A stretch of 60,240 nucleotides of DNA, from IMG/VR virus record IMGVR_UViG_3300042472_000192, positions 1-60,240 of that record, one strand, 5' to 3'. The notes beneath the pieces were generated by a model. It was not told where the DNA came from and ran no database searches. It was given only the letters and a program-made list of their open reading frames with translations. The stretch's first letter is position 1; each line of letters begins with the position of its first letter. This document shows, one piece after another, positions 12,319-19,657 of the stretch. This stretch comes from a virus. The translations under genes were made by a program, and so were the position numbers.

Positions 12319-13743
12319 TTAGCGTGTAATTGTAAAGTTGTATGCTTTTTCCCAGGCTAAAATATCAGCCTCATCATTAAGAAGTGGTTGACCTTTAATA
12401 TTAAGGCTGGTATTAAGAAGAACTGGCACCCCAGTCTGTAAATAAAACTTATTTAAAGTCCTCCATAAGCCACGATGTTGATCCTTGTTTACAGTCTGGA
12501 CCCTTGAGGTTCCATCTTTATGAACCACTGATGGTATTTTATCTGGCTGTAAACATTTAACCGTATACTGCATATATGGGGAATCAAAGTCCATATCAAA
12601 CCACTTGTCTGCAAACTCTTCCATAACAACTGGAGCAAATGGTCTAAAGAGTTCTCTTTGTTTAATTAAATTAACTTTGTCTTTGATTCGTGGATCTCTT
12701 GGATCAGCAAGAATACTTCTATTACCTAGCGCTCTTGGACCATACTCTGCTCTTCCTGTTGCTACTGCTACTATTCCATCTTTTAGTATGCCGTCAATTA
12801 TTTTGTCAACTGGATATTCCCCGCCTAAGTCGTGACCTAGGTATGGATCTTTCCATTCAATATGTTTTCCATATAACGCTGCTGCTGCACCTAAAGAACT
12901 TCCAGCATCTCCTGGGTTGGGCATAATCCAAACATCACCAAAAATATTCCATAACAGGGTGTTGGCAGAAGAGTTTAAGGCGCAACCACCCATAAACACA
13001 AGGTTGTCTTTGCCAGTTAGGTTGTATGCCATATGCATAAACTCATTTAGCCTTTGTTGATAAACAAATTGAACTGCAGCAGCGATATCAAACTTATCTT
13101 GCTCTGATTCAATCCATCCCCAATCATTAATTCCTTTATGAAAGTTATACTTTTGTTGATCATACTTTGGAAAATATGCATCAACTTTTCTGTAATATTT
13201 TGTCCAGTCCCCATATGCTGCCATACCCATCATAATATACTCTTCTTGATTTGGCATTAGACCTATTAGTTGTGTGAAAGCAGAATAGAATAATCCAAAA
13301 CTAACTGGATAGTTTTGCTTATACTTAAGCCTAATCTTTTCTCCCTCTCCAACCCAGATTGTTGAGGTATTGTATTCACCAATAGCGTCAAGAACAACTA
13401 TGACCGCATCAGTAAAAGGACTGGTGTAGTACCCTGCACAGGCGTGAGAGTAGTGATGCTTAAACGATTTTCTTGGAACGCTATCTATTTCAAATTTTGG
13501 AAGCCAATCTCCTGAGCCACCCCTAAGAAAGAGTCTTGATTTTTTTAATAACGGTCTCTCGTAGTATGCAACATGGTCTGGTTTTCCATACTGTAAAGCA
13601 TCTTGAATTAAATTATCATTTACGTACCAGTCATTTTTCTTTTTGCTATATCGCTCAGCATGTCCTGCAAAAAGAATCTCTCCATCTTTTATTAAGGATA
13701 CAGACGCATCGTGTGATGTTTCATTAACTCCAAGAATTATCAT
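12319..13743 (-). CDS. NodU/CmcH-family carbamoyltransferase
   Basis: A 474-residue enzyme expected to transfer a carbamoyl group from carbamoyl phosphate, via carbamoyl-AMP, to a hydroxyl of a sugar or antibiotic-like acceptor. N-terminal kinase-like (Kae1/ASKHA) domain: GVNETSHDASVSLIKDG, KHHYSHACAGYYTS (His ligands) and VIVVLDAIGEYNTS. C-terminal domain: GRAEYGPRALGNRSILADPR, ELFRPFAPVVMEE, LLNTSLNIKGQPLLNDEADI, all family hallmarks. It is shorter than the usual 540-600 residues. ATGA overlap with the upstream oxygenase. It could decorate a glycan made by the neighbouring glycosyltransferase or a hydroxylated product of the two oxygenases. Confidence 0.92.
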   Translation of the reverse strand: MIILGVNETSHDASVSLIKDGEILFAGHAERYSKKKNDWYVNDNLIQDALQYGKPDHVAYYERPLLKKSRLFLRGGSGDWLPKFEIDSVPRKSFKHHYSHACAGYYTSPFTDAVIVVLDAIGEYNTSTIWVGEGEKIRLKYKQNYPVSFGLFYSAFTQLIGLMPNQEEYIMMGMAAYGDWTKYYRKVDAYFPKYDQQKYNFHKGINDWGWIESEQDKFDIAAAVQFVYQQRLNEFMHMAYNLTGKDNLVFMGGCALNSSANTLLWNIFGDVWIMPNPGDAGSSLGAAAALYGKHIEWKDPYLGHDLGGEYPVDKIIDGILKDGIVAVATGRAEYGPRALGNRSILADPRDPRIKDKVNLIKQRELFRPFAPVVMEEFADKWFDMDFDSPYMQYTVKCLQPDKIPSVVHKDGTSRVQTVNKDQHRGLWRTLNKFYLQTGVPVLLNTSLNIKGQPLLNDEADILAWEKAYNFTITR

Positions 13744-14405
13744 TCTGCGCCAGTAGAATCTCTTTTTTGTTCCAGCGGGACATTATGATACCAGTTTGGT
13801 AGTGCGTATCTTGGACCCCTAGTAACTGGATAAACTTCATGAACATACAAAAAGTTTGATGGGAAAAATAGTACGCTACCTGCTTCAGGTTTAAACTTTA
13901 ATCCTGAATGCCTAAACTCTATCTCACCACCTTCGTAATCATCATTAAGGTATAAAAGAACAGATAAAACTCTAGTGCTTATCCCCTGATCTTGATGTGC
14001 TGGAAGGTGCCCAGTCTTATCATATCTAAGCAAGTGCATTGTCTTTTCTCTAGACTTGATATTCTTTTCTGCAAAAGGATATAACTCTGTTGAGTAGTGC
14101 TTAAGCGTTCTATCTAGTGCTCCAAATAATTCATCAGAAATAAAAGTTTGCTCATTTAGATAGATATCAGACTTTGGAATGTCCTTTACTTGCGGTATAA
14201 ACTTTTGCATATTAAATGTAAGCATATTAGCGCCTTCACCATATGTCCATGGTACCCAAGGCTTTACAGAAGTTTTGAATGGTGCTGTCTTATCTTCTTG
14301 ATATCTAGCATCAAGTTCTTCAATCTTATTAATTAAGTCTGCTGGATTGTTTACAATATTTTTATAGTAAACCATTCCAAGATCAAGTATCTCATAGTTT
14401 AACAA
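13740..14405 (-). CDS. Fe(II)/2OG oxygenase, prolyl-4-hydroxylase-like
   Basis: A 221-residue oxygenase with LPAHQDQGISTRVLSVLLYL (His-x-Asp), the shared LNDDYEGGEIEFRHSGLKFK block, FPSNFLYVHEVYPV (distal His) and RGPRYALPNW (2-oxoglutarate Arg). I take TTG at 14405 as the start because AAGGAG lies 7 nt upstream and it gives the usual compact N-terminus (LNYEILDLGMVYYKNI); the upstream oxygenase stop at 14392 is overlapped by 14 nt. Alternatives are the ATG a few codons later. Closest in the window to the proteins at 2408 and 4833. Confidence 0.85.
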   Translation of the reverse strand: MLNYEILDLGMVYYKNIVNNPADLINKIEELDARYQEDKTAPFKTSVKPWVPWTYGEGANMLTFNMQKFIPQVKDIPKSDIYLNEQTFISDELFGALDRTLKHYSTELYPFAEKNIKSREKTMHLLRYDKTGHLPAHQDQGISTRVLSVLLYLNDDYEGGEIEFRHSGLKFKPEAGSVLFFPSNFLYVHEVYPVTRGPRYALPNWYHNVPLEQKRDSTGAE

Positions 14406-14985
14406 GAGGATACTCCTTCGCTTTCCATTTATTAAATCCAGGATGGAATTCTGGATCAGCATGTCCTGGTAAAGATGTGTGCATGTATAGACCAGTGTAC
14501 CTATCTCCCCTGGTTACAGTTGTAATTCCATGGATATACTCTGTTCCTGCCCCTGGAAAAAACACAGCAGAATATTGTTTTGGTTGATACTCAAACTCTT
14601 GGTTTGGGAAATAAATCTTTCCACCATCATACTCTGACTCATTATTTAAATACATGATTGTGCTAAACTCAATCCAAGGCTCTGGACCTTGTGCATCAAT
14701 ATGTAGGTCGCCCTTTGTTCCAGTTTGCCAGTGTGATCCGAACGCTTTAAATACGTAGATGTCATTCTTAAAGCCCATGAGTTCTTTATGCATCTGATTT
14801 GATTTGTGACCATACTTGATCATGATATCCTGTACCGTTTTATTGTACGGTAACGATGTACCACCAAACCTTTTAGCGTAATACTTTGGGTACTCATTTA
14901 CTTCTGATGGATTTAGTTGCTCGTCAATTAATGTCTTAGCATCTTCTGGCGAGATGAAGTTATCTATTACTGTTATTCTATGCAT
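14392..14985 (-). CDS. Fe(II)/2OG oxygenase, prolyl-4-hydroxylase-like
   Basis: A 197-residue oxygenase: GDLHIDAQGPEPWIEFSTIM carries His-x-Asp, YLNNESEYDGGKIYF the central strand, EYIHGITTVTRGDRYTGLYM the distal His and, ten residues on, the Arg. The N-terminal helix (FISPEDAKTLIDEQL) is typical of P4H-type enzymes. First gene of a promoter-led unit (oxygenase, oxygenase, carbamoyltransferase) just downstream of the glycosyltransferase. GGGGGAAACA ribosome binding site. In eukaryotes P4H plus a GlcNAc transferase modify one proline of Skp1; the pairing here is suggestive only. Confidence 0.85.
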   Translation of the reverse strand: MHRITVIDNFISPEDAKTLIDEQLNPSEVNEYPKYYAKRFGGTSLPYNKTVQDIMIKYGHKSNQMHKELMGFKNDIYVFKAFGSHWQTGTKGDLHIDAQGPEPWIEFSTIMYLNNESEYDGGKIYFPNQEFEYQPKQYSAVFFPGAGTEYIHGITTVTRGDRYTGLYMHTSLPGHADPEFHPGFNKWKAKEYPLVKL

Positions 14986-15002
14986 TGTTTCCCCCTGTAT
15001 TC

Positions 15003-15008
15003 ATTATA
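15003..15008 (-). promoter_or_regulatory. Extended -10 promoter for oxygenase/carbamoyltransferase unit
   Basis: Minus-strand ATGGTATAATGAATAC with a short leader containing GGGGGAAACA-ATG at 14985. It separates this unit from the glycosyltransferase gene whose stop is at 15012. Confidence 0.6.
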
Positions 15009-15011
15009 CCA

Positions 15012-15881
15012 TTAGTGAATTGACTTGGTTTTTGCTACAAACCTTCTTGCATCAACCTTATTAAAATCTAGTTTCTCTGGGTCATAAGCAACATCGTTTC
15101 CATCAAATGGTAGCCTTTTTATTAGTTTTAGGTCAACCCCATGAAATGTTTCAAAATCTTCACGGCTTCTCTTCCTTGCGCCAATGAATAGGAACTTACT
15201 TTTTCCTGTGTTGAGCAGGTCTACCACTTCGTTATAGTTATGGTTTAATGAGAATGGAGTATATATTTTTCCAATTGTAGGAGACTCTGATAGGCTAAAA
15301 AATTTTGTAGGGCAAGAATATATATCAAAGTTAGCAGAGAACATATCTATAGAAATGACCTCTTCTTCTCCGTTATATTTTAGATATTCTGGGTACTTCA
15401 TATGAAACTGAAAAATTTTCTTTGTAGCAAAAATAAAATCTCTATCTATATAGTTTGTAAGAGTAAAGTCTTCACAATCTTGTTTTTCTACTTTTATATA
15501 AAATAAATTTTCATTAGATAGTTTTACTGAATGATTTCCAGATATAAGAATATTTTTGTCTTGCATAAAATTTAGTAAGTTTCTATCCCAATCCTTGGTT
15601 AGCATTACAGAATCTCCCAACTGCAAGATATAGTCTGCTCGTGAGTTTCTGATTGCTTGATTTTTAATTGAGCATGGGGATTTTTGGGAGTCCCAAAATA
15701 TATGAGTATAGTAAGTAACTCCAAGAGATTTGAATAGTTCTGTCCTATCAAGTGGATGCTGATCTGCAACATAAACGGTTATCTTGTTGTCTCCGCTAGA
15801 CATCTCTTTTAAGTTAGTTACTGTTTCCTTTAATTTTTTTCCTTTATATGAGTAAATAACAACGTCAATATTTTTACTCAT
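15012..15881 (-). CDS. GT-A glycosyltransferase, GlcNAc-transferase-like (PF11397-like)
   Basis: A 289-residue glycosyltransferase. After an N-terminal strand (NIDVVIYSYKGKKLKETVTN) it shows HIFWDSQKSPCSIKNQAIRN and then SRADYILQLGDSVMLTKDWD. The SPC...R...DYxLQxDS pattern is what I know from the GlcNAc-transferase family that includes Dictyostelium Skp1 Gnt1; here LGDS replaces IDSH. Later TKKIFQFHMKYPEYLKYNGE and FSLSESPTIGKIYTPFSLNH complete the fold. The start is ATG overlapping the upstream stop (ATGAGTAA). It would transfer a sugar onto a protein or small acceptor; donor and acceptor unknown. Confidence 0.7.
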   Translation of the reverse strand: MSKNIDVVIYSYKGKKLKETVTNLKEMSSGDNKITVYVADQHPLDRTELFKSLGVTYYTHIFWDSQKSPCSIKNQAIRNSRADYILQLGDSVMLTKDWDRNLLNFMQDKNILISGNHSVKLSNENLFYIKVEKQDCEDFTLTNYIDRDFIFATKKIFQFHMKYPEYLKYNGEEEVISIDMFSANFDIYSCPTKFFSLSESPTIGKIYTPFSLNHNYNEVVDLLNTGKSKFLFIGARKRSREDFETFHGVDLKLIKRLPFDGNDVAYDPEKLDFNKVDARRFVAKTKSIH

Positions 15882-16644
15882 TTTCGTTATCAATTTCTAT
15901 CTCTTTACTATTCTTAGTTCCAAATTTTTTTCTTATCCAAGCAGTTTCTTTATAGTAGCCATACAGTCTTGATCTTCTGTTTTCTGCTGCCAACTCATGC
16001 CTGTCTAGATCATCTTCAGTCTCAACTACTTCGCTTTCCCAGTCCTCACGCTTAAAAGGAATCATTTGAAATATAGGGGTGCCTTTCGGAATTAAACCTA
16101 TAAAATCTTTTTGAAGAAAGAATGCAGTAAATACTGGTAGTCCCCAAATATCTGATTCAACAATTCCAGACATAGTATAAAACGGAAGATCAAACCTATT
16201 CATTGGGTGTGTAATTAGAACAGAATACCCTGGTGGTGTTTCATAATACCAATTCATTCTCCATCCATAGTGGACTGGGTGGCAGTTGTTTGGTACTGGA
16301 AGTTCTATTGTTGGTCTCTTGTCTATCATCATTACTTCACCATTCCAAGATACAATGGGCTTTCCTTTTTCATCTTGATCTACATAGACATCATCTTCAA
16401 GAACATAATGGTACCCTCCCGTTAGTGCATCAAAGAATGGCATACACATTTTGGTTGCAACCATTGCGCCATCTGTTCCGATATTGTTTTTTACTCCAAG
16501 TGTGATATCATCATTTGATTTGTCAAACCTAGTTAAACTCTTATACCATTCTGGAACAGTGCTTACTGCTGGTACAGGGGCAGTAAGTCTGCCATCGTGA
16601 CCAGTAAAGCCTGGGGTAAACTTTATTGATAAAGGTTTTTTCAC
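15874..16644 (-). CDS. Unknown protein, DUF6065-like, member 3 of a triplet
   Basis: A 256-residue soluble protein. It shares with the next gene upstream: an N-terminal PAP(V)PA-x-TVPEWYK motif (proline-Trp-Tyr-Lys), a segment MCMPFFDALTGGYHYVLEDD, PGYSVLITHPMNRFDLPFYT, and the strand FFLQKDFIGLIPKGTPIFQM followed by IPFKREDWE. I associate this pattern with DUF6065 but cannot confirm it. The C-terminal tail is charged and helical. GTG start overlapping the upstream stop (GTGA). Adjacent to the glycosyltransferase; enzymatic role unknown. Confidence 0.65.
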   Translation of the reverse strand: MKKPLSIKFTPGFTGHDGRLTAPVPAVSTVPEWYKSLTRFDKSNDDITLGVKNNIGTDGAMVATKMCMPFFDALTGGYHYVLEDDVYVDQDEKGKPIVSWNGEVMMIDKRPTIELPVPNNCHPVHYGWRMNWYYETPPGYSVLITHPMNRFDLPFYTMSGIVESDIWGLPVFTAFFLQKDFIGLIPKGTPIFQMIPFKREDWESEVVETEDDLDRHELAAENRRSRLYGYYKETAWIRKKFGTKNSKEIEIDNENE

Positions 16645-17363
16645 TTAAATTCTTTCTTGCTTCTAAACTTTAACTTGTAAGCATTAACAAAGTTACTTCT
16701 GACATTAAGTCTTTGCTTTGTTATGACAGCGTTTGCTTCTTTGTTATCAACAATCTCCATTTCCCAATCTTCACGTTTAACTGGGATTACCTGAACAAGT
16801 GGTGTCCCTTGTTTAATTACACCCTTAAAGTTTTTTCTAACAAGGAAAGAAAGATGCCCATCAGTAATAAACTTATCAGTGTCCACGAATGCGCCCATTG
16901 CATAAAAGGGGGAAGCATCCTTATGAACTGGATTCATAAAGATACAACTATAGCCTTCCTCTGTTCCAACAGAGTAGAATGGCATAATCCTAAACAAGTC
17001 TTTGTGATAAAGTTCTTTGTCTATTGGGTAGTGAGAGTACTGCAATATATCGTGCTTTGATATCATATCGTTAGCAAATTGTTTTAGTGTTATTGGAACT
17101 GACCACTCAATTTTTTCTGGGTTTGTTGCATCAATATAAATATCACAAGGACACAAGATTAGATATCCAGCAGTCATGTAATCAAATACGGGCATACATC
17201 TTTTTACTGTAGAGGATACGTTGCCCATTGGCAAAAACTTTGCATCATCAATAGATCCAGGTTGATCTCTGTACCATTTTGGTACAAGCCTAGATGCTGG
17301 AATTGGTTCAGGAGCAAAAGACTGAGTCTTCTCGCTAAACGGGTAAAATTTAATATTGTTCAT
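16641..17363 (-). CDS. Unknown protein, DUF6065-like, member 2 of a triplet
   Basis: A 240-residue paralogue of the gene at 15874: IPASRLVPKWYRDQPGSIDD, RCMPVFDYMTAGYLILCPCD, SCIFMNPVHKDASPFYAMGA and FKGVIKQGTPLVQVIPVKRE align with it. The conserved core ends in KREDWE(M/S)E. Mostly beta strand by appearance, with no catalytic motif I can name. ATG inside the end of member 1. Probably made with it as one complex. Confidence 0.65.
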   Translation of the reverse strand: MNNIKFYPFSEKTQSFAPEPIPASRLVPKWYRDQPGSIDDAKFLPMGNVSSTVKRCMPVFDYMTAGYLILCPCDIYIDATNPEKIEWSVPITLKQFANDMISKHDILQYSHYPIDKELYHKDLFRIMPFYSVGTEEGYSCIFMNPVHKDASPFYAMGAFVDTDKFITDGHLSFLVRKNFKGVIKQGTPLVQVIPVKREDWEMEIVDNKEANAVITKQRLNVRSNFVNAYKLKFRSKKEFK

Positions 17364-18024
17364 AAAAGTTCCTAACTCTCTGTATAATTATATCATCTGC
17401 TTCAAAAACAATATCAAACATTGGCTGATTTCTTTTAATCTTGCCAAAAACCTTACTAACCATATGGCTACCTGAGTTCTTAAAACTAAAATCCACAAAG
17501 TGTGGCTCTACATAGATTTCCGTTTTGTTTGTTTTTTTATAATGATTAGACGATTCCTGGATTAAAAATGGAGAATCTGTGTTTGGCCTAACGTATCTTA
17601 CTTCAACATCCTCATCAATAAACCAAGGAACATAAAACTTAAAAAAGCCAAGAAAGCAACCACTGTCTCTGTCGTATACATTCTTGGTCCTGTAGTATTG
17701 TCTCATCCAGGGTCGATCTAAATTAAAGAATTCCCCACTTTTTTTTTGCAATAAAAAGAATTCTGCATGATTTTCCTGTCTAAGTGTTACAGTATTTCCA
17801 ATTATAGATATTAGTCTTGGCTTTGGATATAAAGCCTCAACATATTTATTTATTGGTTTTATTACTGAATCCGAGTATTTACCTTTTAAAACATACTCAT
17901 ACCTAATCCATTTTTCAGGCAGTCTAGATTTTTTACTGATCTCAGAAAATACTGGATCATATGTGTTGTACCACACGTTGAAGTCATGCTTGTCTTCTTC
18001 GTGAAGCATAAGTGGTTGTTCCAT
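17350..18024 (-). CDS. Unknown protein, distant member 1 of a triplet
   Basis: A 224-residue protein. It is more diverged but keeps RLPEKWIRYEYVLKGKYSDS (PExW motif), FYVPWFIDEDVEVRYVRPNT and the late SKVFGKIKRNQPMFDIVFEA strand that matches KGTPIFQMIPF in the other two. The first 30 residues are acidic and aromatic. AAGGAAG ribosome binding site lies only in the 13 nt between the tRNA 3' end and this ATG, so tRNA processing must cut very near the ribosome binding site. Function unknown. Confidence 0.6.
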   Translation of the reverse strand: MEQPLMLHEEDKHDFNVWYNTYDPVFSEISKKSRLPEKWIRYEYVLKGKYSDSVIKPINKYVEALYPKPRLISIIGNTVTLRQENHAEFFLLQKKSGEFFNLDRPWMRQYYRTKNVYDRDSGCFLGFFKFYVPWFIDEDVEVRYVRPNTDSPFLIQESSNHYKKTNKTEIYVEPHFVDFSFKNSGSHMVSKVFGKIKRNQPMFDIVFEADDIIIQRVRNFYEQY

Positions 18025-18037
18025 TTTTACTTCCTTG

Positions 18038-18110
18038 CTGGTCTGGCAGGTTTCGATCCTGCGACATCCGAATTAACAGTTCGGCACTCTACCAACTGAG
18101 TTACAGACCA
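18038..18110 (-). tRNA. tRNA-Asn(GTT)
   Basis: A 73-nt cloverleaf on the minus strand: acceptor TGGTCTG/CAGACCA, D-arm ACTCAGTTGGTAGAGT, anticodon stem CCGAA/TTCGG with loop CTGTTAA (anticodon GTT, Asn), T stem GCAGG/CCTGC with loop ATCGAAA. Discriminator G; CCA is not encoded. A54 in place of T54 in the T loop is unusual. It lies between the subtilase gene and the unknown triplet and seems to be part of one transcript. Phage tRNAs usually offset codon bias or host tRNA cleavage. Confidence 0.93.
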
Positions 18111-18120
18111 TTATACACTA

Positions 18121-18894
18121 TTACGAAATTGGGTTAACAATTCCCTTTGGTGTATTAGCCGTTACCCACATTGATGCTACTGCTGCTGTTGCTGATGATG
18201 ATGTCTGTGATACAGGACCAAATGCGGTATTGTATACCCACTTGCTACCATCTAGTGATAGTCGAGCAAAGTAGTCTGTGTTGGCATCAAAACGTGCCAA
18301 AGCATTTCCCTTTTCATCAGCATGTGCAACCGCTAAAGTGTTAGCAATGCATCCTGGATAACTGACAGACTTATTTGTGTCATTTCCTGCTGCTGCAAAT
18401 ACTGGAATACCAGAAGACTCTAGATCGTTAATTAGTGATCGGATTACAGCGTCATCTGCAAGGCGAGCCTTTGGTGTATTGATTGCTCCGTATGGAACAC
18501 AGTCTAACTTTGTCTTATTAAATGTTAAAGAAATTGAAACAGCACTTACCTTAGACTTATTAGCCTTTACCCAGTTAAGTGATGAGATCAATTGGCTTGG
18601 AAAAACATCAGACTGTGCACTAGAAGCACAAATTGGAATGATGCTAATTGAAGGATTCTGTAACTTTGCTACAGAATACATGGCTGTTCCATGATTGTAT
18701 GGATCAGAAGCCTTTGCATTTTTAACTGGCTTTGACTGTGCACATACTGCACCTGTAGATGTGATTGCACCTTGTGCAATATTTGACTGAAAATAAGAGT
18801 CAATAATTACGAGAGACTTAGCGTCTGCTGCTTGTGATTGTACTGGTACTACAACTGAAAACAATACTGCTATTAGTGCTACGATCTTTTTCAT
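18121..18894 (-). CDS. Secreted subtilisin-like serine protease (S8)
   Basis: A 257-residue protein with a Sec signal peptide (MKKIVALIAVLFSVVVPVQS then QAADA) and a compact subtilase domain: D32 (LVIIDSYF), H68 (YNHGTAMYSV), the oxyanion Asn171 (FAAAGNDTN) and a Ser near 233 in SQTSSSATAAVASM, where GTSxA is changed to SSSxA. Start at M of MKKIV follows AAAAGGAATAAA. A phage-coded exported protease is unusual; it could process surface proteins of the infected cell, the two secreted proteins encoded nearby, or help release. Located between a leaderless small gene and tRNA-Asn. Confidence 0.85.
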   Translation of the reverse strand: MKKIVALIAVLFSVVVPVQSQAADAKSLVIIDSYFQSNIAQGAITSTGAVCAQSKPVKNAKASDPYNHGTAMYSVAKLQNPSISIIPICASSAQSDVFPSQLISSLNWVKANKSKVSAVSISLTFNKTKLDCVPYGAINTPKARLADDAVIRSLINDLESSGIPVFAAAGNDTNKSVSYPGCIANTLAVAHADEKGNALARFDANTDYFARLSLDGSKWVYNTAFGPVSQTSSSATAAVASMWVTANTPKGIVNPIS

Positions 18895-18910
18895 TTTATT
18901 CCTTTTCATT

Positions 18911-19117
18911 TTAAGATATCATCAATCTGATGACATGTTGACAAGGGTCTCCCCCTGCCTCCCATTCTTCTACTTCTTCTTCACCCATATAAGCATAACC
19001 GCCATCATGTGTATTGCAATAAGGTGGTGTTATCCATCCCCGATCAATACCATTTGAAAGCCATATGCCAAACTCTTGCTCTTCTGGAGATAAATCTTCT
19101 TCGTCACTGTAGTTCAT
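18911..19117 (-). CDS. Small acidic Cys protein, unknown
   Basis: A 68-residue acidic protein with PPYCNTHDGGYAYMGEEEVE and WEAGGDPCQHVIRLM. The sequence type C-x-THDG...EWEAGGDPC-x-HV is one I associate with small hypothetical proteins of actinobacteria and their phages; two Cys and two His might bind metal. Leaderless: TATACT ends 6 nt before the ATG. Confidence 0.7.
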   Translation of the reverse strand: MNYSDEEDLSPEEQEFGIWLSNGIDRGWITPPYCNTHDGGYAYMGEEEVEEWEAGGDPCQHVIRLMIS

Positions 19118-19123
19118 ATTATA

Positions 19124-19129
19124 AGTATA
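19124..19129 (-). promoter_or_regulatory. -10 promoter, leaderless gene at 19117
   Basis: Minus-strand GGGGTATACT, six nt, ATG. It lies in the 15-nt gap after the end of the gene at 19133. The TG extension is absent here. Confidence 0.5.
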
Positions 19130-19132
19130 CCC

Positions 19133-19657
19133 CTACACACTGACAATGTCAACTGGCCCCATGCATGATGGGTTAAATTTTATTGCAGCATTTACTGCTT
19201 GAAGAACTCTGCTCCTTGCATTTTTTTGTTTATCTGTTGCATATAAAACACCGTAAGCATACTCTGCTCCTGAACCCATAGCAAGATATGGCAATGTGTA
19301 TTTAGATAAAGACATGTCTACAGAACTATGCTCATATATTTGTCCACGAATTGCAATTATTAATCCAAGGTCTCCTTCTTTTGAAGTGTCAACCCAAAAC
19401 TCATTATAAAATTCTCTAAGTTCTTTAATAAACTTAGTCTGCATAAACTTATCAGTATCTCTTATGTTTGGGGTAGAGGGTTTAAAGTTATATCTAATTC
19501 TTTCCCCATCCATTGATCCAGCATAACCAATTAGGTATGGGCCAATCTTCCAAACTTTTGGAGCATCAAGTGCTAAGATAGTTCCATCGTCAGAGGCGCC
19601 ACGGTCTCCAGCCATATAGATCTTGTCTTCATGTCTTACTACAGCAATACAAGTCAT
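19133..19657 (-). CDS. Proteasome-beta/HslV-like Ntn hydrolase
   Basis: A 174-residue Ntn-fold protein starting MTCIAVVRHEDKIYMAGDRG. Thr2 after Met removal would be the N-terminal nucleophile; AGDRGASDD corresponds to the conserved D17 region, VWKIGPYLIGYAGSMDGERI holds the Lys33-like and Gly47 positions, and LPYLAMGSGAEYAYGVLYA is the late GSG motif. It could assemble as a peptidase ring alone, or mix with the actinobacterial host proteasome. Overlaps the methylase gene stop (ATGA). Substrate unknown; no ATPase or alpha subunit gene is visible in the window. Confidence 0.82.
   Translation of the reverse strand: MTCIAVVRHEDKIYMAGDRGASDDGTILALDAPKVWKIGPYLIGYAGSMDGERIRYNFKPSTPNIRDTDKFMQTKFIKELREFYNEFWVDTSKEGDLGLIIAIRGQIYEHSSVDMSLSKYTLPYLAMGSGAEYAYGVLYATDKQKNARSRVLQAVNAAIKFNPSCMGPVDIVSV

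Noticed and set aside
18105-18116. TATAAT overlapping the 5' end of tRNA-Asn as a promoter
   Set aside because: The hexamer's last base is the first tRNA base, so transcription from it would begin inside the tRNA.
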